A stretch of DNA of 7,845 nucleotides. Origin: Verrucomicrobiales bacterium. GTDB taxonomy: Bacteria; Verrucomicrobiota; Verrucomicrobiia; Limisphaerales; UBA1096. The stretch spans positions 1 through 7,845 of the forward strand of contig JAPPPH010000122.1 of assembly GCA_028817635.1 (NCBI GenBank). Direction: 5' to 3'. Position 1 is the stretch's first letter; each line of letters begins with the position of its first letter. The position numbers and the translations under genes are program-made. The notes under the pieces were generated by a model that saw only the letters and a program-made list of their open reading frames with translations, searched no databases and had not been told where the DNA came from. This document shows, piece after piece, positions 1 through 5,665 of this stretch.

Positions 1-1467
1 GATAATATCAGGCCCTGTGACCAGATCGGTTGTCGGGTAAAATTTCTTGAGCGTCTCCGTCTCCTCCGGCCAACCCATCGTGGCAAACGGCCAGAGCCAC
101 GAACTACACCACGTATCCAGCACGTCCGAGTCCTGTTCCCAACCGTCGCCCTCAGGCGCCACGAGACCGCAGTGAATCTCCTCACCACGATACCAGACCG
201 GAATGCGATGCCCCCACCAAAGCTGGCGACTGATGCACCAGTCCTGCAGTCCGCCCATCCAGTAATCGTACGTCTTCGACCAGCGCTCGGGATAAAACTT
301 CATCGAGCCGTTGGCGACACAGTCACGTGCCTGCTCCTGGCTCGGGTACTTGAGAAACCACTGCTCCGAGAGCCTTGGCTCTATCGGCACATCCGCTCGC
401 TCGCTGAACCCGACGTTGTTTTTGTAATCCTCCGTTTTGGTCAACGACCCCAATTCCTCAAGCCGGACAGCAGCAGCTTTGCGTGCCTCAAAACGATCCA
501 TGCCGGCGAGTTCCTCCCCGGCCAGATCGTTCATCTTACCGTTGGCAGCAATCACCTCGATGGCCTCCACGCCGTTTCGCTGGCCGATCTCAAAATCGAC
601 CTTGTCGTGAGCCGGTGTCACCTTGAGGACACCGGTACCGAACTCGATATCGATGTGTTCATCTGCCACGATCGGCAGGTGCGCCTGGTTTTCCACCGGC
701 AACGGCCGAATGGCGTGCTTACCAACCAGATGACCGTAACGGGGATCCTTCGGGTTCACCGCAAAGGCACTATCACCGGGAATCGTTTCCGGCCGGGTGG
801 TGGCAATCTCCAGCCAAGTACCGGGTTCCTCGACCACCTGCACCTTGAAATAATAGAGCTGGCTGTTCTGCTCCTTCATGATGACCTCTTCGTCCGAGAG
901 GGCTGTCAGCGATTTCGGGCACCAATTCACCATACGCTTGCCGCGATAGATGAGGCCCTTCTCATACAGGTCGACAAAGATGCGCTGCACGCACCGTGTG
1001 TAAGCCTCATCCATCGTGAAACGCAGGCGCGACCAGTCACAGCTCGCCCCCAGTTTTTTCAACTGCTCGATGATGATGCCGCCGTGCTTCTCCTTCCATT
1101 CCCAAATGTGCTCCAGCAATTGATCGCGACCCAAATCGTCGCGATGCCGCATGGCACCTTCCTTGATCAACTTCCGCTCAACGACGCTTTGGGTGGCGAT
1201 ACCGGCATGATCCGTCCCCGGCAACCACAACACTTCCTTGCCGTCCATGCGCGCCTTGCGGGCGAGAATATCCTGAATCGTATTGTTCAACACATGCCCC
1301 ATGTGAAGCATGCCGGTGACGTTTGGTGGCGGGATGACAATCGAATAAGCCGGCCGGGATTCGTTCACACGGTCTGGGTCTGCCTTAAAACATTCGTTCT
1401 CCTGCCAGAATTCATACCACTTGTTTTCAACCGTCTGCGGTTCGTAAGCCTTGGAAAGTTCCGTCAT
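1..1467 (-). CDS. valS: Valyl-tRNA synthetase, N-terminal 489 codons (runs off the window edge)
   Basis: Class I aminoacyl-tRNA synthetase that charges tRNA-Val with valine in the cytoplasm and hydrolyses mischarged Thr-tRNA-Val. Reading the minus strand from the ATG at 1467 gives one open frame to base 1. It holds the ATP-binding HIGH-type motif HMGH (residues 55-58, in the context PPPNVTGMLHMGHVL), then LPGTDHAGIATQ, the editing-domain motifs ATTRPET (222-228) and GTGVLKVTPAHD, then DWCISRQLWWGHRIPVWY and DVLDTWCSS, ending at LVTGPDII. These are hallmarks of ValS rather than IleS or LeuS. The KMSKS loop, anticodon-binding domain and C-terminal coiled coil would lie beyond base 1, since family members are about 880-950 residues. 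The start shares one base with the upstream PIN-gene stop (TGATG) and has no Shine-Dalgarno, so translation is probably coupled to that gene. No separate valS promoter was recognised. Confidence 0.97.
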   Translation of the reverse strand, partial: MTELSKAYEPQTVENKWYEFWQENECFKADPDRVNESRPAYSIVIPPPNVTGMLHMGHVLNNTIQDILARKARMDGKEVLWLPGTDHAGIATQSVVERKLIKEGAMRHRDDLGRDQLLEHIWEWKEKHGGIIIEQLKKLGASCDWSRLRFTMDEAYTRCVQRIFVDLYEKGLIYRGKRMVNWCPKSLTALSDEEVIMKEQNSQLYYFKVQVVEEPGTWLEIATTRPETIPGDSAFAVNPKDPRYGHLVGKHAIRPLPVENQAHLPIVADEHIDIEFGTGVLKVTPAHDKVDFEIGQRNGVEAIEVIAANGKMNDLAGEELAGMDRFEARKAAAVRLEELGSLTKTEDYKNNVGFSERADVPIEPRLSEQWFLKYPSQEQARDCVANGSMKFYPERWSKTYDYWMGGLQDWCISRQLWWGHRIPVWYRGEEIHCGLVAPEGDGWEQDSDVLDTWCSSWLWPFATMGWPEETETLKKFYPTTDLVTGPDII

Positions 1468-1877
1468 CAGTTAATTAGTTCAAAGTTACCAAATTGCTCA
1501 AAGTGCCGATCAAACGTTACGACACGTCTCACCCCCAACCGTTCCATCACAACGAAGGAAACCGCATCACAAAACGAGTACGATTTATCCCTATGCCCCC
1601 CTAAAATCTTGAGCGCGTTCTCGTTGTCCACCTGCTGGACTGGTTCCATTTTAAACACCGGGTTGTCCGTGATATCTTCAATAACCATTCGGCTCAATTG
1701 TGGCCAACGCGAAACGAACGCATGAGTTTCCGCAAATACAAACATAGTACTGACCCAGATGATACGGTCGGCGAATAATTCTGCTGCGATTTCTCGTGAT
1801 CGCGGATGATACTCCTGTCGCTGGTGGCGAAGGGCGATCCAAAATGAGGCATCAATAAAAACCTGATCGTTTTTCAT
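1467..1877 (-). CDS. PIN-domain ribonuclease, VapC-like toxin
   Basis: A 136-residue protein spanning a single PIN domain, the usual length for VapC-type toxins, which are Mg-dependent RNases often cleaving tRNA or rRNA. The expected acidic residues are in order: D9 in VFIDAS, E50 in FAETHAF, D104 in YSFCDAVSFV and D123 in TFDRHFEQFG, so the active site looks intact. It starts at ATG 1877, overlapping the upstream antitoxin-like stop by four bases (ATGA), and its own TGA overlaps the valS ATG by one base. The toxin assignment rests on the PIN fold plus the paired RHH-like gene. The RNA target cannot be read from sequence, and a non-toxin PIN nuclease is possible. Several 60-base samples here count 47-52% GC against about 62% sampled in hemL, hinting at horizontal origin. 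Confidence 0.88.
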   Translation of the reverse strand: MKNDQVFIDASFWIALRHQRQEYHPRSREIAAELFADRIIWVSTMFVFAETHAFVSRWPQLSRMVIEDITDNPVFKMEPVQQVDNENALKILGGHRDKSYSFCDAVSFVVMERLGVRRVVTFDRHFEQFGNFELIN

Positions 1878-2299
1878 TCAGGTCGCTTTGGCTCAACAGG
1901 TGTCCACGGGACGATTCGATCCTCTCCTTTTGGGAATTCCCCCTCTCCAACAGGTGGAGCCTCCACCCATGCCCCGTCCTCTTTCACCCATTTTTTTGGA
2001 CAGCCATAAACATAGTGGTCATGGTTGACGCTGCCATCCGTAGGGCTTTTGTCGTTCGGTATGGAGGGTGTTGATCGCAGTAATGGATTATCCGACCACA
2101 TCTCATCCGGAACCTCCATTTTTTCGCTGATGAACGATCGAATCACCGCAGCCATGGGCACATCGCGTCGCTTGGCCTCCGACTGGCAATAGTCATACTC
2201 CGATTGGCGAAGGTAGATTTGTGTACGGATCATGGGTTTTTTTACCACCATCTCGCTGGTTTCTTCCTTCAAAACCACGGCTTTATTAGAATCACTCAT
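1874..2299 (-). CDS. Putative ribbon-helix-helix antitoxin paired with the PIN gene
   Basis: 141 residues from ATG 2299. Residues about 23-61 look like a ribbon-helix-helix DNA-binding domain: a beta-strand (MIRTQIYLR), helix 1 (QSEYDYCQSEAKRRD), then helix 2 (VPMAAVIRSFISEKM). The remainder is a long low-complexity, Pro/Gly/Trp-rich tail with an HDHYVYG patch (about 93-99); the toxin-binding part of such antitoxins is normally C-terminal. The frame continues upstream to ATG 2314 and GTG 2317, but both lie inside the putative operator. ATG 2299 sits exactly where transcription should begin from the TTGACG/TATATT promoter, so I chose it and infer a leaderless mRNA. Its stop overlaps the PIN start (ATGA), the classic antitoxin-first arrangement. 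At 141 residues it is longer than typical VapB proteins (about 70-100). Role inferred from fold and position. Confidence 0.75.
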   Translation of the reverse strand: MSDSNKAVVLKEETSEMVVKKPMIRTQIYLRQSEYDYCQSEAKRRDVPMAAVIRSFISEKMEVPDEMWSDNPLLRSTPSIPNDKSPTDGSVNHDHYVYGCPKKWVKEDGAWVEAPPVGEGEFPKGEDRIVPWTPVEPKRPE

Positions 2300-2333
2300 G
2301 CGCCGAATATACATCACGATGTATAGGCGTCAA
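2299..2333 (-). promoter_or_regulatory. Sigma70-type promoter of the toxin-antitoxin-valS operon, predicted leaderless
   Basis: On the minus strand a -35 box TTGACG (2333-2328, 5/6 to consensus) is followed after 16 bases by a -10 box TATATT (2311-2306, 5/6). Seven bases past the -10 box is the A of ATG 2299, so the predicted transcript begins at or next to the start codon with no 5' leader. The -35 box is one base from the cimA stop codon (2335-2337), so the promoter fills essentially the whole gap. Seen directly: boxes and spacing. Inferred: activity and start site. Confidence 0.7.
2308..2325. promoter_or_regulatory. Inverted-repeat operator candidate for antitoxin autoregulation
   Basis: A perfect inverted repeat with 8-bp arms TATACATC / GATGTATA around a 2-base centre (AC on the plus strand). 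It spans the promoter spacer and four bases of the -10 box. RHH antitoxins typically bind as dimers to short palindromes in their own promoters, and a protein bound here would block RNA polymerase. No second copy of the arm was seen elsewhere in the window. The symmetry is certain; the regulator is inferred. Confidence 0.7.
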
Positions 2334-2334
2334 A

Positions 2335-3900
2335 TCACTTTTTAAGCAAGCGAAACTCGATGCTATCCAAGAGCGCCTGAAGGCTGGCCTCGATGATATT
2401 CTCGTTCACCCCAACGGTGTACCAACGCTCTTTACAGTCTGTTGACTCAATCAATACCCGGGTTTTGGCGGCAGTACCGGATGCACGGGAAGAGTTTAAT
2501 ATCCGCACTTTATAGTCGGTAAGCCTGACCATTTCCAACACGGGATAAAACCCGCGCAGCGCATTACGCAACGCCTGATCCAAAGCGTTCACCGGGCCGT
2601 CGCCATCCGCCACCGTGTGCGCCGTCTTGTCACCAACCCGCACTTTGACGGTTGCTTCACAAACGTGCTCCAATGCATCGCCCCGCATCGAGACATGGTA
2701 CGCCTCGAGATCGAACGCCGGATCCACTCGGCCAAGCGACTTGCGAATGAGCAACGCCAATGATCCTTCTGCCCCCTCGTAATCGTAGCCCAAATGCTCC
2801 TGCTCTTTGACCTTGGTAAGGATGGTTTTCAACTCCGGCGTATCGTTGTTGATGCGGATGCCCATCTCCTGAGCCTTCATCACGATGTTGCTCCGACCGG
2901 CGAGGTCACTCACGAGGATGCGCCGCTTATTGCCAACCACAGTTGGGTCAGCGTGCTCGAAACTATGTGCCACCTTTTGCACAGCATTCACATGCATGCC
3001 GCCTTTGTGGGCAAAGGCTGTGCCACCCACCCAAGGCTGACGGCGATCCGGAATGATGTTGGCTACCTCATCCACAAATCGGGACAGGTCGCGCAGTTTT
3101 TTAATCCGACTCTTGGTGATGGAACGCCGACCCATCTTCAATGAAATATTCGGGATGGCACAGGTCAAATTGCAATTCCCGGTTCGTTCACCATAGCCGT
3201 TGATCGTCCCCTGCACTTGCGTTGCGCCCTGCTCCACCGCGGAGACCGCATTGGCCACGGCCAAGCCAATATCGTTGTGGGTGTGTATCCCCACCTGACA
3301 CGAGAGTTCCTTTTTCGCTACCGCAGTGATTTCGGCCACCTCGCTAGGCAACGTGCCTCCGTTGGTATCACACAGCACGACAAAGTCCGCCCCAGCCTCC
3401 TCGGCTGCCTTCCATGTGGCCAAGGCGTACTCCGGATCATCCTTGTAACCATCCAGCGCATGTTCCGCATCGTAGATCACCTTGCGTTTGTTTTTTTTCA
3501 AAAACGCAATCGTGTCGGCTATCATCGCGATGTTTTCCTTCGGCGTGGTTCGTAAAACCTCCTGCACATGCAGCAACCAAGTCTTGCCGAATATGGTGAC
3601 CACCGGCGTCTTGGCGTCAATCAACAGCTTTACCTGTTGATCATCCTTGGCCGCAACTTTCTTTCGGCGGGTGGAACCGAAGGCGGCAATCTGGGTGTTT
3701 TTCCATTTACGCTTGGCTGCTTCCTTGAAGAACTCAATGTCCTTGGGATTGCTCCCCGGCCAACCGCCCTCCACGTAGTGCACACCAAAGGCGTCGAGTT
3801 TCTCGGCCACGCGCAGTTTGTCTGCAACCGAAAAACTGACCCCTTCGCCCTGCGTGCCGTCCCGCAGGGTCGTGTCATAGATTTCCACCAAATTCTTCAT
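2335..3900 (-). CDS. cimA: (R)-citramalate synthase
   Basis: 521 residues, the usual length for the CimA family. It condenses acetyl-CoA with pyruvate to (R)-citramalate, the first step of the threonine-independent route to 2-oxobutyrate and isoleucine. The N-terminal DRE-TIM (HMGL-like) barrel carries YDTTLRDGTQGEG (8-20, with R13 and D14), VHYVEGGWPGSNPKD (40-54), the metal-binding HTHND (206-210), GTINGYGERTGNCNL (231-245) and FAHKGGMHVNAV (296-307). A LeuA-type dimer/regulatory domain follows (about 400-515), where family members can sense isoleucine. The EGGWPGSNPKD signature and overall length favour CimA over 2-isopropylmalate or homocitrate synthase. The frame extends 50 codons upstream of ATG 3900, but that part runs through the terminator and lacks family similarity. 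No Shine-Dalgarno or convincing promoter was found, and no terminator follows, so transcripts may read into the toxin-antitoxin genes and valS. Confidence 0.96.
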   Translation of the reverse strand: MKNLVEIYDTTLRDGTQGEGVSFSVADKLRVAEKLDAFGVHYVEGGWPGSNPKDIEFFKEAAKRKWKNTQIAAFGSTRRKKVAAKDDQQVKLLIDAKTPVVTIFGKTWLLHVQEVLRTTPKENIAMIADTIAFLKKNKRKVIYDAEHALDGYKDDPEYALATWKAAEEAGADFVVLCDTNGGTLPSEVAEITAVAKKELSCQVGIHTHNDIGLAVANAVSAVEQGATQVQGTINGYGERTGNCNLTCAIPNISLKMGRRSITKSRIKKLRDLSRFVDEVANIIPDRRQPWVGGTAFAHKGGMHVNAVQKVAHSFEHADPTVVGNKRRILVSDLAGRSNIVMKAQEMGIRINNDTPELKTILTKVKEQEHLGYDYEGAEGSLALLIRKSLGRVDPAFDLEAYHVSMRGDALEHVCEATVKVRVGDKTAHTVADGDGPVNALDQALRNALRGFYPVLEMVRLTDYKVRILNSSRASGTAAKTRVLIESTDCKERWYTVGVNENIIEASLQALLDSIEFRLLKK

Positions 3901-3905
3901 CAATG

Positions 3906-3921
3906 GGCGGGATTTTCCGCC
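3906..3921 (-). other. Small hairpin just upstream of the cimA start
   Basis: GGCGG (3906-3910) pairs perfectly with CCGCC (3917-3921) around a six-base loop, ending five bases before the cimA ATG. It has no trailing T run, so it does not look like a terminator. If formed in the mRNA it would crowd the ribosome-loading region. A five-base stem is short and could be chance at this GC content; no function is claimed. Confidence 0.35.
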
Positions 3922-3966
3922 AAGGCCGGTAATTTCTAAAGCCTTGGGCCGAGCGACACCAGCACC

Positions 3967-3993
3967 AAAAAACCAAGCGCTTGGCCAAGCGCT
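3967..3993 (-). terminator. Intrinsic terminator after trmL
   Basis: Read on the minus strand, the trmL stop codon TAG runs straight into AGCGCTT-GGCC-AAGCGCT, a seven-bp GC-rich stem with a four-base loop. TGG and six Ts (3972-3967) follow. The stem is a full 18-bp perfect palindrome. Hairpin plus T tract at the end of the hemL-ruvX-truA-trmL cluster fits a Rho-independent terminator. The three bases between stem and T run are slightly longer than ideal. An overlapping alternative palindrome, CCAAGCGCTTGG (3973-3984), sits nearer the Ts. Confidence 0.72.
3975..3993. repeat. Repeated palindrome, copy 1 (trmL-cimA gap)
   Basis: The plus strand reads AAGCGCTTGGCCAAGCGCT; bases 3976-3993 form an 18-bp perfect palindrome. 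The same 19-mer occurs on the minus strand at 5970-5952 inside hemL. Here it overlaps the trmL stop codon and makes the terminator stem. Confidence 0.85.
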
Positions 3994-4477
3994 ACAGTTC
4001 ACCTTCGAAATCCAACTGTCGCAGCGCCTCGTATAACACCATCGAGACACAGTTGGAGAGATTCAAAGAACGCGCCTGCTCGTTAAACATTGGGATGCGC
4101 AGCCAACGCTCTCCGACCTCACAACAAATCTGCTCCGGCAGGCCAAGCGTTTCACGTCCGAAAACGAGATAGTCTCCTTTGGCAAAGACCGCATCGGAGT
4201 ACCGAGTCGGGCCGTCCGACTCCACCAACCACAGCCGACTTGTCTCAGGCACGCTCGCGGCAAACACCGACCAGCTTGACCACCGGCTCCACTCGACATG
4301 CTGCCAGTAGTCCATCCCGGCGCGTCTCAACTGCTTGTCAGACAGCTCAAAACCAAGCGGCTCGACCAGGTGAAGGTGCGTCCTTGTGGCGGCACATAGC
4401 CGGGCCACATTCCCGGTGTTGGGGGGAATCTCCGGCTCAACCAAAACGATGTTTAACTGGCAACCCACCCCGTTCAT
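3992..4477 (-). CDS. trmL: tRNA (cytidine/uridine(34)-2'-O)-methyltransferase, TrmL-type SPOUT enzyme
   Basis: 161 residues, against about 157 for E. coli TrmL. Family members use S-adenosylmethionine to 2'-O-methylate the wobble base of tRNA-Leu isoacceptors. The three SPOUT motifs are in order: PEIPPNTGNVARLCAAT (15-31, the N-terminal RNA-contact motif), LVFGRETLGLPEQ (104-116), and IPMFNEQARSLNLSN (128-142) followed by CVSMVLYEALRQ, which forms the trefoil-knot cofactor site. ATG 4477 was chosen because it begins the conserved fold and overlaps the truA stop by four bases (ATGA), implying translational coupling. The 79-codon upstream extension of this frame lies within truA and has no family character. 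It is the last gene before a terminator. TrmH-like relatives with other targets exist, but the compact single-domain form fits TrmL. Confidence 0.93.
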   Translation of the reverse strand: MNGVGCQLNIVLVEPEIPPNTGNVARLCAATRTHLHLVEPLGFELSDKQLRRAGMDYWQHVEWSRWSSWSVFAASVPETSRLWLVESDGPTRYSDAVFAKGDYLVFGRETLGLPEQICCEVGERWLRIPMFNEQARSLNLSNCVSMVLYEALRQLDFEGEL

Positions 4478-5247
4478 CGCTTGGTTTTCTTTTTGCCGTA
4501 CATCACTTTCCACAAGATCAAACCGTGGGCCGGTGCGGTCTGACCGGCCTTGGCCCGCTCGCATGATTTCAAGATCTCCCGGACATCGGTTGGCTTGAGC
4601 TTGCCAGTGCCAACCTCGACCAGCGTTCCCACAATACCGCGGCACATCTTGTACAGAAAACCATCTCCCTCGATGACGCACGTCAGCATCGACTCCTTTT
4701 TGTACAACTTGCAACCGGTCACCGTCCGAACCGTTGAGCGCATCTCGTACTCACGCTTCACGGCGAAGGCGCGAAAGTCTCGCTTGCCAACAAAATATTT
4801 CGCCCCGCGCTGCATGCGCTCGAAGTCAAGTTCCTTGGGCACATGCCAGGCCGTGTGGCGCATCAGCGGATTCATCACCGGATGATTCCAAATCGTGTAC
4901 CGGTACTGTTTGCCGGTCGCATCGAACCGGGCGTGAAAAGTCGTCGGCACCCGTTTCACTTCCGTCACGCTCACGTCGTCCGGCAGAAAGGCGTTCAGCG
5001 CCAACCGGATTTTCCGTTCCTCAATGCGAAATTCCGCCTTCAGAATCTCCACATGCGCGACCATTCCATGCGCGTGCACGCCGGTGTCCGTGCGGCTTGA
5101 GCCGTGTATTCGTCCCACGCTTGGAAACAATCGCCGCAACGCCTCTTCCACCCGCTGCTGGACCGTGACGCCACTTTTCTGAACCTGCCACCCTTTGTAA
5201 TGAGTGCCGTCATAGGCAACGGTCAGCTTGAGTTTAACGGAGTCCAT
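4474..5247 (-). CDS. truA: tRNA pseudouridine(38-40) synthase TruA
   Basis: 257 residues, close to the 250-270 typical of bacterial TruA, which isomerises uridines 38-40 in the anticodon stem-loop of many tRNAs. Visible landmarks are LTVAYDGTHYKGWQVQ at the N-terminus (8-23), the catalytic loop GSSRTDTGVHA with nucleophile D54, then FHARFDATGKQYRYTI, the conserved GDGFLYKMCRGIVGTLVEVG, and a terminal AGQTAPAHGLILWKV. The ATG at 5247 gives the canonical N-terminus and lies five bases after the ruvX stop. No Shine-Dalgarno is evident. The protein ends in a basic tail (GKKKTKR) whose codons run into the trmL start. Together with trmL it forms a tRNA-anticodon modification pair in one transcription unit. 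Confidence 0.96.
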   Translation of the reverse strand: MDSVKLKLTVAYDGTHYKGWQVQKSGVTVQQRVEEALRRLFPSVGRIHGSSRTDTGVHAHGMVAHVEILKAEFRIEERKIRLALNAFLPDDVSVTEVKRVPTTFHARFDATGKQYRYTIWNHPVMNPLMRHTAWHVPKELDFERMQRGAKYFVGKRDFRAFAVKREYEMRSTVRTVTGCKLYKKESMLTCVIEGDGFLYKMCRGIVGTLVEVGTGKLKPTDVREILKSCERAKAGQTAPAHGLILWKVMYGKKKTKR

Positions 5248-5252
5248 GGCAC

Positions 5253-5663
5253 TCAGGCCAAGCTGTCGAGATAGCTTTGCAGCAAAATGGCCGCCGCCAT
5301 GGCGTCCACGTTTTGACGTTTCTTTTTCTTTTTCGCCTTCCCCTGTGTCAGGGCGCGGTTGGCCTGCACCGAGGTCAATCGTTCATCAAAGGTCTTGATT
5401 GGAATGGTAATGCTGTTTTTCAAAACGGCCTCAAACTCACGTACCTTGATCGAGGCTTCGCCGTAGCTCCCATCCATGTTTCGAGGCATCCCAAGCAACA
5501 CCAACTCCACCTCGTACTCCTGAAGTAGCGCCTTGAACCGATCAAGAAAACCGGAGAACGGTTCTGCCGGTATGAATTCCAGCGGCTGCGCGATCATCTT
5601 CAGTTCATCGCTGATCGCGATTCCCATTCGAACCGTGCCGTGATCTATGGCGATGACGCGCAT
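5253..5663 (-). CDS. ruvX: Putative pre-16S rRNA nuclease / RuvX (YqgF family)
   Basis: 136 residues, the normal length for the YqgF/RuvX RNase H-fold family, implicated in 16S rRNA 5'-end maturation and once proposed as a Holliday junction resolvase. The N-terminal IAIDHGTVRMGIAISD gives D7, LLGMPRNMDGSYG (56-68) is the conserved second segment, DERLTS (93-98) gives E94, and NVDAMAAAILLQSYLD gives D120, so the acidic active-site set is complete. The basic stretch AKKKKKRQ (110-117) matches the lysine/arginine-rich loop known in other members. The ATG at 5663 follows the hemL stop by two bases and the gene ends five bases before truA, so it is an internal cistron of the cluster. Confidence 0.94.
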   Translation of the reverse strand: MRVIAIDHGTVRMGIAISDELKMIAQPLEFIPAEPFSGFLDRFKALLQEYEVELVLLGMPRNMDGSYGEASIKVREFEAVLKNSITIPIKTFDERLTSVQANRALTQGKAKKKKKRQNVDAMAAAILLQSYLDSLA

Positions 5664-5665
5664 GG

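Noticed and set aside
172..1725. Long plus-strand open frame of 517 codons
   Set aside because: It is antisense to valS and the PIN gene, whose minus-strand products carry clear family motifs. Its translation resembles nothing recognisable and has the His/Leu/Arg-rich look of a complementary-strand shadow.
3906..3921. Hairpin before cimA as a second terminator
   Set aside because: Only a five-bp stem and no T run on either strand; kept only as a low-confidence structure.
3901..3966. Promoter for cimA
   Set aside because: I looked for paired -35/-10 boxes on the minus strand. TTTAGAAAT offers a weak -10, but nothing convincing sits 16-18 bases upstream.
3901..4050. 50-codon N-terminal extension of the cimA frame
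   Set aside because: It runs through the trmL terminator and the trmL 3' end; CimA similarity begins exactly at the ATG at 3900.
4478..4714. 79-codon N-terminal extension of the trmL frame
   Set aside because: It lies entirely in truA in another frame; the SPOUT fold begins just after the ATG at 4477, which has a coupled ATGA overlap.
5310..5335. Lysine-rich run in RuvX as a possible insertion or slippage site
   Set aside because: Other YqgF-family proteins have a basic loop at the same place before the final catalytic Asp, so it is normal.
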